A stretch of 64,000 nt of DNA from Curtobacterium sp. 458 (lineage in GTDB: Bacteria; Actinomycetota; Actinomycetes; Actinomycetales; Microbacteriaceae): contig NZ_CP129104.1 of NCBI RefSeq assembly GCF_030406605.1, positions 1,376,072 to 1,440,071 on the forward strand. The letters are read 5' to 3'. Under the pieces are notes generated by a model. The model saw nothing but the letters and a program-made list of their open reading frames with translations. It was not told the DNA's origin and ran no database searches. Below, one piece after another: positions 8,814-17,617 of this stretch (the first letter of the stretch is position 1; each line of letters opens with the position of its first letter). The translations under genes and the position numbers were made by a program.

Positions 8814-9668
8814 GTGTTGCGAAAGCAGACGGAAGCGGACGAAACTGAGCACGTGACCGACGACGACCTCTTCCTCGACGGCGCGCTCCCGGCGCCCCTC
8901 CGCCAGGACCGCATCGTCGCCATCGTCGAGGGGGCACCCGGGCTCGTCCGGACGGCCGCCCTGGCAGCGGCCCTCGGCACGAGCGAGGTGACGGTCCGAC
9001 AGGACCTCGCCACCCTCGACCTGGAGGCACGGATCCGGCGGGTGCACGGCGGTGCGGTCCGTCTCGTGGCCGGTTCGGGCGAGCGCCCGCTCGAGGAGAC
9101 CGCGGTCGAGCACCAGGTCGCGAAGGCAGCGATCGGCCGCTCCGCGGCCGCGCTCGTGCGCTCCGGCGAGTGCGTCGTGCTCGACGTCGGCACCACACCC
9201 GCAGCGGTGGCGTCCGCCCTGGTGGCACGGACGGACCTGGTCGACGTGACCGTGGTGACGAACTCCCTGACGACGGCACTCGCCCTCGAACCCGCCGTCC
9301 CGCGCTTCACCGTCATCGTCACCGGCGGGACGCTCCGACCGCTGCAGCACTCGCTCGTCGCACCGTTCAACAACACCGTGGTCCCGATGATCGCCGCCGA
9401 CGTCGCGTTCCTCGGCGGCACGGGCGTCGACGTCGAGCACGGCCTGACGAACGTCAACCTCCCCGAGACCGAGACGAAGCGGATGCTCGCCGCGACGGCA
9501 CGGCGTACGGTCGTGGTCGCGGACGGGTCGAAGTTCGGCCGGGCCCACATCGGGGTCGTCCGTGCGCTCGAGGACGTCGACGTCGTCGTGACGGCCGAGG
9601 CCCCGGCGGACCTGGTCGACGCCGTGCGCGCGGCCGGGGTCGAGGTCGTCGTCGCCGACGAGCGCTGA
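8814..9668 (+). CDS. DeoR/GlpR-family regulator of galactose genes
   Basis: 284 aa from GTG 8814; an in-frame GTG at 8853 is an alternative that would lengthen the promoter region. The N-terminal DeoR helix-turn-helix (RQDRIVAIV... TSEVTVRQDLATLD, then RVHGGAV) is about residues 25-85. A sugar-phosphate-sensing DeoRC domain follows, with VLDVGTT, VTNSL and VADGSKFG motifs. It sits between galT-galK and galM, so galactose metabolism is the likely target. A sugar phosphate is the likely effector. Confidence 0.9.
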   Translation: MLRKQTEADETEHVTDDDLFLDGALPAPLRQDRIVAIVEGAPGLVRTAALAAALGTSEVTVRQDLATLDLEARIRRVHGGAVRLVAGSGERPLEETAVEHQVAKAAIGRSAAALVRSGECVVLDVGTTPAAVASALVARTDLVDVTVVTNSLTTALALEPAVPRFTVIVTGGTLRPLQHSLVAPFNNTVVPMIAADVAFLGGTGVDVEHGLTNVNLPETETKRMLAATARRTVVVADGSKFGRAHIGVVRALEDVDVVVTAEAPADLVDAVRAAGVEVVVADER

Positions 9669-9718
9669 AGCACCGCAGTACGGGTTCCACCCGCGTTCCC
9701 AGGAAGGACCAGCCCGCC

Positions 9719-10654
9719 ATGACCGCAGCAGCCCCCACCGGAGGCCAGTACCACCTCCGCCACGCCGGACCGGACGGCGTCGTCGAGGCCGTCGTGACCG
9801 AGGTCGCCGCGGGCATCCGCGAGCTCCGCGTCGCCGGGTTCGACCTCACCGAGCCGTTCGGTGCGGACCAGGCCCCGCCGGGAGCCGACGGCATCGTGCT
9901 CGTGCCGTGGCCGAACCGGGTCGCCGGCGGTCGGTGGGAACTCGACGGCGCCGTCCAGCAGCTCGACGTCTCCGAGCCGAAGTACGGCAACGCCTCGCAC
10001 GGGCTGCTCCGCTTCGCGCCGTACCGGACCGTGACGCAGACGGAGTCGTCGATCGAGCAGGAGGCCACGATCCACCCGCAGCACGGCTGGCCGTTCACCC
10101 TCGAGACCCGTGTGCACCACGAACTCGTCGACGACGGCATCCGCGTCACCCACACGATCACGAACCGCTCCGGCGTCCGGGCGCCCTTCGCCGTCGGCGC
10201 GCACCCGTACCTCCGCGCCGGCGACACCCCCGCCGAGGACCTCGTCGTGACGCTCGACGGCGCCACGGCCTTCTCGACGAACGAGCAGAAGGTGCCCGAC
10301 GGGTCGTTCGACGTCACCGGCACCGATTCCGACCTCCGCGCCGGGCGTCGCGCGGGCGACTCGGACCTCGACACCGCCTACACGGACATCGCGGCCGACG
10401 AGCACGGCGTCCGGCGCACGACGCTGCACGGCCCGGAGGGCGACGGCGTCGAGCTCTGGCAGGACGAGTCGTTCCCGTACGTGCAGGTGTTCACCTCCCG
10501 GACGTTCCCCCGGGGCGACGGCACCGGTCTGGCCGTGGCCGTCGAGCCGATGACCGCGCCCGCGAACGCGCTCAACTCGGGGGAGGGCCTGCGCTGGCTC
10601 GAGCCCGACGAGACCTGGACCGGCACCTGGGGCATCCGCCGCGTCTGGTCCTGA
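9719..10654 (+). CDS. galM: Aldose 1-epimerase family protein
   Basis: 311 aa with a good RBS (AGGAAGGA). It interconverts alpha and beta anomers of galactose or glucose. PWPNRVAGGRW near residue 65, SHGLLR (catalytic His), GAHPYL and VAVEPMTAPANA near the C-terminus match the mutarotase family. It is probably in an operon with the upstream DeoR-type regulator and completes the galactose cluster. Confidence 0.93.
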   Translation: MTAAAPTGGQYHLRHAGPDGVVEAVVTEVAAGIRELRVAGFDLTEPFGADQAPPGADGIVLVPWPNRVAGGRWELDGAVQQLDVSEPKYGNASHGLLRFAPYRTVTQTESSIEQEATIHPQHGWPFTLETRVHHELVDDGIRVTHTITNRSGVRAPFAVGAHPYLRAGDTPAEDLVVTLDGATAFSTNEQKVPDGSFDVTGTDSDLRAGRRAGDSDLDTAYTDIAADEHGVRRTTLHGPEGDGVELWQDESFPYVQVFTSRTFPRGDGTGLAVAVEPMTAPANALNSGEGLRWLEPDETWTGTWGIRRVWS

Positions 10655-10679
10655 GCCGCACCTCTGCCCTGCCGCACGA

Positions 10680-10709
10680 CGAAGGCCGCCCCGATCGGGG
10701 CGGCCTTCG
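10680..10709 (+). terminator. Terminator after galM
   Basis: Perfect 30-bp palindrome, CGAAGGCCGCCCCGA and its complement, 26 bp after the galM stop and followed by TGTGTTCT. It also faces the 3' end of the minus-strand gene at 10726, so it probably works in both directions. Confidence 0.85.
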
Positions 10710-10725
10710 TGTGTTCTGCGGCAGG

Positions 10726-11043
10726 TCAGGCGCGGCGCATGCGGAGCGCCTCGACCGCGAGGGCCTCGGTGCCGTACCGGCCGACCTCCTGCGCCCAGGC
10801 CGGGTCGTCGCCGCGGAGGGCGATGTACTCGGAGCGCTGTCGGCACACGTAGCCGAGGACGGTGGTGGCGGTGGCGACCTCGACGAAGTCCTCGCGGATG
10901 TGGCGCGTCGACACCTTCGCGTTGCGGCGGAGCGTGTCGAGGAGCAGTTCGTCGCTCATGGTCGTGTGGGTGGCTGCTGCGAGCTCGACGATGCGGCGCG
11001 CGCCGTCGGCGCTGGTGTGCGTGGCTTCGATGGGCTCGATCAC
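10726..11043 (-). CDS. Hypothetical protein
   Basis: 105 aa from GTG 11043 (VIEPIEATHTS); a longer frame reaches 11124 and an internal ATG (MSDELLLDTL) is possible. Helical and rich in Ala, Arg and Glu, with one Cys. The middle, LRRNAKVSTRHIREDFVEVA, could hold a helix-turn-helix but matches no family I can name. Codon use fits the neighbourhood. Confidence 0.55.
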   Translation of the reverse strand: MIEPIEATHTSADGARRIVELAAATHTTMSDELLLDTLRRNAKVSTRHIREDFVEVATATTVLGYVCRQRSEYIALRGDDPAWAQEVGRYGTEALAVEALRMRRA

Positions 11044-11212
11044 GGTGTACCCCGTTCGTTCGCTGGTGGTGCTGTCGTGCAGGACCCGGTGCTCGGATCC
11101 GGGAACGACACTATCGGCGCCCACCCAACAGCTCGCTGAACGCGGACTGAACTGTGCCGTGGAACGGACAAGAGTCAGCTGTGGAGGGTTTGTACCCCGA
11201 TCGCTTCTGAGG

Positions 11213-11285
11213 TGGGCCCCGTGGGGCTCGAACCCACGACCCTCGGATTAAAAGTCCGGTGCTCTACCAACTGAGCTAGAGGCCC
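11213..11285 (-). tRNA. tRNA-Lys (UUU)
   Basis: Minus-strand cloverleaf: acceptor GGGCCTC pairing with GGGGCCC, D arm AGCTCAGTTGGTAGAGC, anticodon loop CTTTTAA giving UUU, T arm with GGTTCGAGCCC. A promoter -10 TAGCCT (11300-11295) lies just upstream, inside the loop of a hairpin. Confidence 0.97.
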
Positions 11286-11315
11286 TCACCCGCAAGGCTA
11301 GCGGGTGAGGGCCTC
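11279..11315 (-). terminator. Hairpin overlapping the tRNA-Lys 5' end
   Basis: Perfect 15-bp inverted repeat: GAGGCCCTCACCCGC (11279-11293) and its complement (11301-11315). One arm contains the first 7 nt of the tRNA. The loop contains the probable tRNA -10 box. It could terminate transcripts from the small gene upstream (11496-11335) while the promoter in the loop restarts transcription for the tRNA. Confidence 0.6.
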
Positions 11316-11334
11316 CGGTCGAGAAACGAGCGCG

Positions 11335-11496
11335 TCAGCTCCGGCGTCCGGTCAGGGTCCGCAGCAGCCACATGACGAGCGCGATGACGAGCAGCACGAT
11401 GCCGACCCACAGCAGGAACTTCAGGCTGGCGGCGAAGCCACCGACGAACAGCAGGATGACCGCGATGACGGCCAGGATGATGAGCAGGGCGTTCAT
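11335..11496 (-). CDS. Small hydrophobic membrane protein
   Basis: 53 aa, start ATG 11496 with an RBS (AGGAGAGGACC) upstream. Two membrane spans, roughly residues 3-25 (LLIILAVIAVILLFVGG) and 29-46 (LLWVGIVLLVIALVMWLL), end in a basic tail RTLTGRRS. It resembles the short hydrophobic proteins common in Microbacteriaceae. Function unknown. Confidence 0.75.
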   Translation of the reverse strand: MNALLIILAVIAVILLFVGGFAASLKFLLWVGIVLLVIALVMWLLRTLTGRRS

Positions 11497-11622
11497 GAGG
11501 GTCCTCTCCTTCACGTCCGGGAGGGGTGCCTCCCTGCCGGACAACCGTACGCGCGAGCGGCCCGTTGCGTTCTCGGCGAACGGGGGACGTGCTGCGTCGG
11601 TGGCCGCGCCTACACTGTCGCG

Positions 11623-12252
11623 GTGCCTCGCGATCACCACCGTCCCGTCCACTTCACCGATGCCGAGTTCGCCGCGATCCAGGGCGGGGAGGACCCGGCG
11701 GTGGTGAACCGCGTCGCGCACGAGACCGCGAACGCCCTGCTGCACCGCGTGCGCCAAGATCCGGACCCGGCGGTCGTGGAGCGCCTCGTGACCTACACGG
11801 ACGTGCACGGCATCGACGCGATCGCCGAGCTCTGGGCGCGGGTGGGGGCGCACACGCTGCCGGGGGCGCTCTGGCGGATCTACCTCGTCCGGACGGTCAT
11901 CCGTCAGGCGCCGGAGGAGATCGCGTACCTCTTCGCCCGTGGCACGGAACGGATCGGCACGATCGACCAGGCGGTCGCCGGCGCCGAGCAGCCGACGGGG
12001 CCCGCGGAGATCCTGACCCTCGCGGACCGCATCCTGCACGGCCTGTACACCGGCGACCTCGCGGTGGCGCTCGACCGCGGCGCTGCGTTCTGCCGGCTCA
12101 CGGCGGCCGGTGCGACGGCGGTGGCGGACGAGTCCGACCTCACCGCTGCGGACCGCGCGAGCGAGCTGACGACCCGGGCGCTCCGGCTCACCGAGCTCGC
12201 GGCCGACCTGACGGAGGCGGCGGCGCTCTGGCGCCGCGACAGCCTCGACTGA
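11623..12252 (+). CDS. Conserved hypothetical protein upstream of sigK
   Basis: 209 aa from GTG 11623, 7 nt after TACACT (11611-11616). The protein is soluble and mostly helical; it starts VPRDHHRPVHFTDAEFAAI and contains GALWRIYLVRTVI. I recognise it as a type common in Microbacteriaceae, but no function is known to me. No catalytic motif is visible. Confidence 0.75.
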   Translation: MPRDHHRPVHFTDAEFAAIQGGEDPAVVNRVAHETANALLHRVRQDPDPAVVERLVTYTDVHGIDAIAELWARVGAHTLPGALWRIYLVRTVIRQAPEEIAYLFARGTERIGTIDQAVAGAEQPTGPAEILTLADRILHGLYTGDLAVALDRGAAFCRLTAAGATAVADESDLTAADRASELTTRALRLTELAADLTEAAALWRRDSLD

Positions 12253-12730
12253 CGGTCGACCCGCCGGGCGGGAGCCAGCCGACCGAGGCGACCCGCGCCT
12301 CCAGGCCGACCAGAGCCAGTGGAGAGGATGAAGCCGAGCCGCAGAAGCGCCTCTCGGCGCGAGGCCGCTCGAAGCGGCGATATTTGGAGCCCGGGGCTTG
12401 CTGCGGCCCGGCGACGACCACTCTACGAAACGACCCCTGGACGCGTCGAATCCGTTCTCGCAGGGAGGACACGGATCCGTCCGGGCGCGCCCGCGGAGGT
12501 GCCCGAGCAGTCCTCCAATCCGACCGGACGAGGGCACCGAATCATCACCGTGGCGAGGCCCTGACCTCACCACGGCGAGGGGTCCCGTGCGACCCGGTCC
12601 GACACCAGTCGGTCAATTCCCTGCGGGTCACGCGGGCCCCTCGCTCAGAACGAGCACCACCACACCCGAAGAGCTGCGTGAGTCCTGGACACCCGCAGCA
12701 CCCCACGCACAGAGAGGGGGGAAACCTGCG
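12253..12730. other. Intergenic region before sigK, no gene seen
   Basis: 478 bp with no convincing coding frame. It probably carries the sigK promoter. An AT-rich patch GATATTT at about 12379 stands out in very GC-rich DNA, followed by GGAGCCCGGGGCTTGC. A clear SigK-type promoter pair could not be identified by eye. It could hide a small RNA. Confidence 0.4.
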
Positions 12731-13330
12731 ATGCTTGCTCTCGTGGAACGCGACACGAAGCGCTGGGGCTCTGCCGAGCCGGCGCCGCCGTCGCCCGATG
12801 AACTCCTCACCAGGGTTGCGAACGGCGACCAGGCGGCCTTCTCCGACCTGTACGACGAACTGTCCGGGCGGGTGCTCGGCCTCGTGACCCGGTTGCTGAA
12901 GGACCGTGCGCAGTCCGAAGAGGTCACCCAAGAGGTCTTCCTCGAGGTCTGGCAGCAGGCCGCACGGTTCGACCAGGTGCGGGGCTCCGCGGCGAGCTGG
13001 GTGCTCACGATGGCGCACCGCAGAGCGGTCGACCGGATCCGGGCATCGCAGGCCTCGCACGACCGCGACACCCGCATCGGCATCCGCGACTTCGAGGCAG
13101 GGTTCGACCAGGTGTCGGAGTCGGTGGAGATCCGCATCGAGCACGAGCGGGTGAGCCGAGCGTTGGCGAAGCTCACCGAGTTCCAGCGCCAGGCGGTGCA
13201 GCTCGCGTACTACGGAGGCTTCTCGCACAGCGAGATGGCCGAACAACTGGGTGTCCCGATCGGCACCGTCAAGACCCGTCTCCGTGACGGGATGATCCGA
13301 CTCCGAGACGAGATGGGGGTGACCTCATGA
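12731..13330 (+). CDS. sigK: ECF RNA polymerase sigma factor SigK
   Basis: 199 aa from ATG 12731 after a strong RBS (GAGAGGGGGGA). Sigma region 2 (FSDLYDELSGRVLG ... AQSEEVTQEVFLEVWQQA) and region 4 (LTEFQRQAVQLAYYGG ... VPIGTVKTRLRDGMIRLR) are both intact. The stop overlaps the start of the rskA-like gene by ATGA, the usual SigK/RskA arrangement. It directs RNA polymerase to a small stress regulon once RskA is degraded. Confidence 0.93.
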   Translation: MLALVERDTKRWGSAEPAPPSPDELLTRVANGDQAAFSDLYDELSGRVLGLVTRLLKDRAQSEEVTQEVFLEVWQQAARFDQVRGSAASWVLTMAHRRAVDRIRASQASHDRDTRIGIRDFEAGFDQVSESVEIRIEHERVSRALAKLTEFQRQAVQLAYYGGFSHSEMAEQLGVPIGTVKTRLRDGMIRLRDEMGVTS

Positions 13331-14214
13331 CCGAACGACACGACGACCCGTCCACGCTGACCGGCTCGTACGCCCTCGATGCGCTGTCCGACGACGAGCG
13401 CACCCAGGTGGAGGTCGCCCTCGCGTCCTCCCCCGAACTCCGGTCCGAGACCGACTCGCTGCGCGAGACCGCGCTGCAGCTCGCGTACTCGACCGCCCCG
13501 ATCGAGCCGCCGGCGTCACTCAAGGCGTCGCTCATGGCGCAGATCCAGAACACGCCGCAGGCGGCTCCGCTGGCTCCTGCTGCTTCCGTTCCTGCCGCGT
13601 CCGCCGCTGCGGCGTCCGATCCTGCGTCGTCCGACGCCGGCCTGGAGGCGCGACCCGCCTCCGCCCCGTCGCCCGCGTCCGCCTCGGTGTCGGGTCCGGC
13701 GGAGACCGCGGCTCGCCGCCGGTGGTTCCAGCGTCCGGCAGCCGCCCTGTCCGCCGCTGCCGCCGTCGCGGTGGTGTTCCTCGGCGTCGGGCTCGGCGTC
13801 GGCGGTGTGCTGAACCCGGGCGACGAGTCGCGGCCGGGGACCTCGCAGAGCACCAGCGTCCTCGACGGGATCTACGCGGCGTCCGACTTCCAGCGGAGCT
13901 CGACTCCCGTGCAGGGCGGCGGGACGGCCACGGTCGTCTGGTCGCAGGACCTCGGCAAGTCGGCGGTCATCCTCGACGGCGTCGAGGCGGCACCGAAGGG
14001 CAAGACCTACGAGCTCTGGTACATCGACTCGAAGGCTGCCGGCGGATCGATCACGTCCGCTGGGCTGATGGACCAGTACGCCGACGGGGTGCACTCCGCG
14101 GTGCTGTCCGGCAAGGTCCGGGACGGCGTCACCGTGGGCATCACGGTCGAGCCGGCGGGCGGGTCGAAGCAGCCGACGACGACCCCGATCGCCGCGGTCC
14201 CGCTCGACGCGTAG
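13327..14214 (+). CDS. rskA: Anti-sigma-K factor RskA
   Basis: 295 aa. The N-terminal zinc-less anti-sigma domain holds GSYALDALSDDERTQVE (about residues 14-30). Next comes an Ala/Pro/Ser-rich linker, then a membrane span near residues 145-165 (ALSAAAAVAVVFLGVGLG). The extracytoplasmic RskA domain has KTYELWYIDSKA and VGITVEPAGGS. It holds SigK at the membrane until regulated proteolysis. Overlaps sigK by 4 nt. Confidence 0.93.
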   Translation: MTERHDDPSTLTGSYALDALSDDERTQVEVALASSPELRSETDSLRETALQLAYSTAPIEPPASLKASLMAQIQNTPQAAPLAPAASVPAASAAAASDPASSDAGLEARPASAPSPASASVSGPAETAARRRWFQRPAAALSAAAAVAVVFLGVGLGVGGVLNPGDESRPGTSQSTSVLDGIYAASDFQRSSTPVQGGGTATVVWSQDLGKSAVILDGVEAAPKGKTYELWYIDSKAAGGSITSAGLMDQYADGVHSAVLSGKVRDGVTVGITVEPAGGSKQPTTTPIAAVPLDA

Positions 14215-14242
14215 CGGGCTTCCCCCTCCCTCCCTCCCTCCG

Positions 14243-14292
14243 CGAAACGCGCGCGTCCCGACGAGGCACGTGTCGATCGACACGTGCTTCGT
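14243..14292. repeat. Palindromic repeat, GTCGATC family, copy 1a
   Basis: Begins CGAAACGCGCGCGTCCCGAC and runs into a perfect 22-bp palindrome, GCACGTGTCGA and its complement (14266-14287). The outer pairs of the hairpin (14261-14292) include one G-U. Its left 45 bp resemble the left part of the hairpin at 26070. It lies between the convergent rskA and pstB genes. Confidence 0.75.
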
Positions 14293-14330
14293 CGTCCCGT
14301 GTACGCGCATGCGCTGCCGCGTCGTGACTG

Positions 14331-14366
14331 CGACGAAGCACTCGTCGATCGACGAGTGCTTCGTCG
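14331..14366. repeat. Palindromic repeat, GTCGATC family, copy 1b
   Basis: Perfect 36-bp palindrome, CGACGAAGCACTCGTCGA and its complement. It shares the core TCGATCGA and the flank GTGCTTCGTCG with the palindrome 72 bp upstream, so the two look like tandem relatives. A terminator or a protein-binding element is possible. Confidence 0.8.
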
Positions 14367-14578
14367 ATCCCTGCACGCGCACGGAGCCGGCCGACCCGTG
14401 CCAGGTCCGGCACCGCGGGCCAGGGCGACCACCCGCGGGACCCAGGTGGGTGCGCCGGACGCGACCCGTGCCTCCCGTCCGCCCCTCCTGACCGCAGCGC
14501 GGCGTCCAGACCACAGCGCGCCGGCCGACCACGGCGGGACGGCGACCGCGCGACCAGGGCAGCGCCCCGGGCCGCCGA

Positions 14579-14610
14579 CGGCCCCGCCGGACCGAGGTCC
14601 GACGGGGCCG
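14579..14610 (-). terminator. Terminator after pstB
   Basis: Stem CGGCCCCGCCGGAC / GTCCGACGGGGCCG with one mismatch and loop CGAG. It lies 40 bp past the pstB stop, in the direction of pst transcription. Confidence 0.75.
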
Positions 14611-14650
14611 AGTGCGCACGACGCGAAAGATGTGCGGCCGCGTCAGCGGA

Positions 14651-15430
14651 TCATCCGAAGCGGCCGGAGACGTAGTCCTCGGTGGCCTGGACGGACGGGT
14701 TCGAGAAGATCGTCGCGGTGTCGTCGTACTCGATGAGCTTGCCGGGGTGCCCGGTACCGGCGATGTTGAAGAACGCCGTCTTGTCCGACACCCGCGATGC
14801 CTGCTGCATGTTGTGGGTCACGATGACGATCGTGTACTCCTTCTTCAGCTCCTCGATGAGGTCCTCGATGGCGAGGGTCGAGATCGGGTCGAGCGCCGAG
14901 CAGGGCTCGTCCATGAGGAGCACGTCGGGCTGCACGGCGATCGCCCGGGCGATGCAGAGTCGCTGCTGCTGCCCGCCCGACAGGCCCATGCCGGGCTTCT
15001 CGAGGCGGTCCTTGACCTCGTTCCAGAGGTTCGCGCCCTGCAGGGAGCGCTCGACGATGTCGTCGGCCTCGGACTTCGAGATGCGCTTGTTGTTGAGCTT
15101 CACCCCGGCGAGCACGTTGTCCTTGATCGACATCGTGGGGAACGGGTTCGGGCGCTGGAACACCATGCCGACCTGGCGACGGACGAGCACCGGGTCGACG
15201 CCCGCGCCGTAGAGGTCGTCGCCGTCGACCTTGACCGAGCCCTCGACCCAGGCGCCGGGGATGACCTCGTGCATGCGGTTCAGGGTGCGGAGGAACGTGG
15301 ACTTGCCGCAGCCGGACGGGCCGATGAACGCGGTCACGGTGCGGGGTTCGATCGTGATGTCGACACCCTCGACCGCCTTGAACTTCGAGTAGTAGACGTT
15401 GAGGCCGTCGACCTCGATGCGCTTGGACAC
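14651..15430 (-). CDS. pstB: Phosphate ABC transporter ATP-binding protein PstB
   Basis: 259 aa from GTG 15430 ([14 protein letters not shown]). Walker [10 protein letters not shown], signature LSGGQQQR, Walker B VLLMDEP and the H-loop VTHNMQQA are all present. The Q-loop region VFQRPNPFP is typical of PstB. It powers phosphate uptake through PstCA. It is the last gene of pstS-pstC-pstA-pstB. Confidence 0.97.
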   Translation of the reverse strand: MSKRIEVDGLNVYYSKFKAVEGVDITIEPRTVTAFIGPSGCGKSTFLRTLNRMHEVIPGAWVEGSVKVDGDDLYGAGVDPVLVRRQVGMVFQRPNPFPTMSIKDNVLAGVKLNNKRISKSEADDIVERSLQGANLWNEVKDRLEKPGMGLSGGQQQRLCIARAIAVQPDVLLMDEPCSALDPISTLAIEDLIEELKKEYTIVIVTHNMQQASRVSDKTAFFNIAGTGHPGKLIEYDDTATIFSNPSVQATEDYVSGRFG

Positions 15431-15447
15431 TGTGGACCTTCCGGGGG

Positions 15448-16533
15448 CTAGCGGGGGAGCTTGGGGGCGAAGAGGCGGGTGATGAAGCGCGCGAGGAGGT
15501 TGAGCGCCATCACGATGAGGATGAGGAGCAGCGCGGCCGTCCACGCCCGGTCGACGAACGGCACCGGGTTGGCGCCCTGCTGCGAGTACTGCGTGTACGC
15601 GAACACCGGCAGGGTCATCATCGGGTCCTTGAACAGGTCGTAGTTCATCGACGCGGTGAACCCGGCGGTGACGAGCAGCGGTGCGGTCTCGCCGATGACG
15701 CGGGCGATCGAGAGCATGACACCGGTCGTGATGCCGGCGAGCGACGTGGGGAGCACGACCTTCACGATCGTCAGCCACTTCGGCACGCCGAGCGCGTACG
15801 AGGCCTCGCGGAGCTCCATCGGGACGATCTTCAGGACCTCCTCGGTGGAGCGCACGACGATCGGGATCATCAGCACGCTCAGGGCGATCGAGCCGACCAG
15901 GCCGAAGCGGGCACCCGGGCCGAGGAAGAGCGCGAAGAGCGAGTAGGCGAAGAGGCCGGCGACGATCGAGGGGATGCCCGTCATGACGTCCACGAAGAAC
16001 GTGATGCCCTTCGCGAGCGCGCCCTTGCCGTACTCGACGAGGTAGATCGAGGTGAGCAGGCCGATCGGCACCGAGATGAGCGCCGCGAACAGCGTGATCT
16101 CGAGCGTGCCGACGAGGGCGTGGACCGCGCCGCCGCCCTCGGAGATGACGCCGCGCATCGAGTACGAGAAGAACTGCGCGTCGAACCGGGCGAGCCCGTC
16201 GGCGAGGACGGTCCAGAGGAGCGACACGAGCGGCAGGACGGCGATCACGAACGCGGTGACGACCAGGGAGGTCACCAGACGGTCGACGGCCTTGCGCCCG
16301 CCCTCGACGATGCGGGACACGACGACGATGAGGACGTCGAACAGGACCGTGCCGAGGAACAGCGCCGCGACGACGTTGAAGTCCTTGACCGCGCCGCCGG
16401 CGTTGAGCAGGGCGAACACGGCGATCAGGGCGACCCACGAGCCGATGAGGAGCAGCCACGGCACCGACTTGTGCAGCTTGCCGTTGGCGTAGACGTTGCC
16501 GGCCATGCCGGACTGACGGAGGGCGAGGGACAT
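15448..16533 (-). CDS. pstA: Phosphate ABC transporter permease PstA
   Basis: 361 aa with an N-terminal extension of about 70 residues that adds two or three membrane spans compared with short PstA proteins. The BPD permease core includes the EAA loop [21 protein letters not shown] and [15 protein letters not shown]. It forms the channel with PstC. Gap to pstB 17 bp, gap to pstC 13 bp. Confidence 0.95.
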   Translation of the reverse strand: MSLALRQSGMAGNVYANGKLHKSVPWLLLIGSWVALIAVFALLNAGGAVKDFNVVAALFLGTVLFDVLIVVVSRIVEGGRKAVDRLVTSLVVTAFVIAVLPLVSLLWTVLADGLARFDAQFFSYSMRGVISEGGGAVHALVGTLEITLFAALISVPIGLLTSIYLVEYGKGALAKGITFFVDVMTGIPSIVAGLFAYSLFALFLGPGARFGLVGSIALSVLMIPIVVRSTEEVLKIVPMELREASYALGVPKWLTIVKVVLPTSLAGITTGVMLSIARVIGETAPLLVTAGFTASMNYDLFKDPMMTLPVFAYTQYSQQGANPVPFVDRAWTAALLLILIVMALNLLARFITRLFAPKLPR

Positions 16534-16546
16534 CGGGTCGTACCTC

Positions 16547-17494
16547 TCAGCTCACTCGCTTGCGGACGATGTACCGCGCGAGCATGTTGATGACCAGGGT
16601 GATGACGAAGAGGACCAGACCGGACGCGACGAGGGCGTTCAGGGCGGTGCCGGAGGCCTCGGCGAACTGCAGTGCGATGTTCGCGGCGATCGTCGACGGG
16701 TTCAGCGACGTGAGCACCTGGAACGTGACGTTGGTCGACACCGAGAGCACGAGCGCGACGGCCATCGTCTCCCCGAGCGCTCGACCGAGGCCGAGCATGA
16801 TCGCGGAGACGATGCCCGACTTCGCGAACGGGAGCACCGACAGGCGGATCATCTCCCAGCGGGTGGCGCCGAGGGCCAGCGCTGCCTCTTCGTTGAGGGT
16901 CGGTGCCTGCAGGAAGATCTCGCGCATCACGGCGGTCATGATCGGGATCGCCATCACCGCGAGGACGATCGAGGCGGTCAGGATCGTGCGGCCGGTGCCC
17001 GTGACCTGACCGGAGAACAGCGGGAACCAGCCGAGGTACTCGTTGAGGAACGCGTAGAAGGGCTTCACGAACGGCGCGAGGACGACGATGCCCCACAGGC
17101 CGTAGACGACCGACGGCACCGCGGCCAGCAGGTCGATGACGTAGCCGAGCACCGGCGCGAGGCGACGCGGTGCGTAGTGGGAGATGAAGAGCGCGATCCC
17201 GAGCGCGAGCGGGACGGAGATCACGAGCGCGATGAGCGCCGACCAGACCGTGCCGAAGACGAGCGGTCCGACGTAGTCCCAGAAGTTCGCCGAGTCGTTC
17301 GGCAGGGTGCCGGCCTTGGCGACCAGCGCCGGGGTGCTCTGCCAGACGAGGAACGCCGCGACGAGCACGAGGACGAAGAGGATGAGGCCGCCGGAGATGA
17401 CCGAGGCGGCGGAGAAGACGCGGTCGCCGACGCGGACGACGGCCTTCGGCTTCGGGATGACGGTGGCCCCTTCGCGGGCCGGTGCGGTCGTCAT
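16547..17494 (-). CDS. pstC: Phosphate ABC transporter permease PstC
   Basis: 315 aa, six membrane spans expected. The first span is about residues 33-53 (SGGLILFVLVLVAAFLVW). AAVPSVVYGLWG and the EAA loop EEAALALGATRWEMIRL are typical of PstC. It pairs with PstA and receives phosphate from PstS. Confidence 0.96.
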   Translation of the reverse strand: MTTAPAREGATVIPKPKAVVRVGDRVFSAASVISGGLILFVLVLVAAFLVWQSTPALVAKAGTLPNDSANFWDYVGPLVFGTVWSALIALVISVPLALGIALFISHYAPRRLAPVLGYVIDLLAAVPSVVYGLWGIVVLAPFVKPFYAFLNEYLGWFPLFSGQVTGTGRTILTASIVLAVMAIPIMTAVMREIFLQAPTLNEEAALALGATRWEMIRLSVLPFAKSGIVSAIMLGLGRALGETMAVALVLSVSTNVTFQVLTSLNPSTIAANIALQFAEASGTALNALVASGLVLFVITLVINMLARYIVRKRVS

Positions 17495-17564
17495 GCGACT
17501 CCTGTCGGAGGTTCACCCGTGGCGGGGAACGGGGAGGTGGGAGGTGGTGCCGTGACGGGCGAGT

Positions 17565-17605
17565 GCCCGGACGCCGGTCGTGTTGGGTGGGACCGGCGTC
17601 CGGGC
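17565..17605 (-). terminator. Hairpin between pstS and pstC
   Basis: Perfect 15-bp stem, GCCCGGACGCCGGTC and its complement, with an 11-nt loop, directly after the pstS stop. Such hairpins usually reduce read-through or protect the pstS mRNA, so the binding protein is made in excess over the permease. Confidence 0.7.
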
Positions 17606-17617
17606 GCTCAGAGGGCG

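Noticed and set aside
8786..10846. Open frame of 686 codons on the minus strand, antisense to the DeoR gene and galM
   Set aside because: Arg/Pro/Ala-rich composition typical of out-of-frame high-GC DNA. It lies opposite two well-supported genes and has no recognisable motif.
11128..11165. TGAAC repeats 11 bp apart resembling a Pho box
   Set aside because: Only two weak units are in phase (11137 and 11148), the third is off by 2 bp, and the downstream gene has no link to phosphate.
11213..11285. tRNA-Lys as an integration site
   Set aside because: No integrase, no direct repeat of the tRNA 3' end and no foreign gene block nearby.
13620..13660. CTGGAGGCGCG motif inside rskA and other genes as members of the palindrome family
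   Set aside because: Only half-sites of 8-11 bp, compatible with codon usage, and without the palindromic partner arm.
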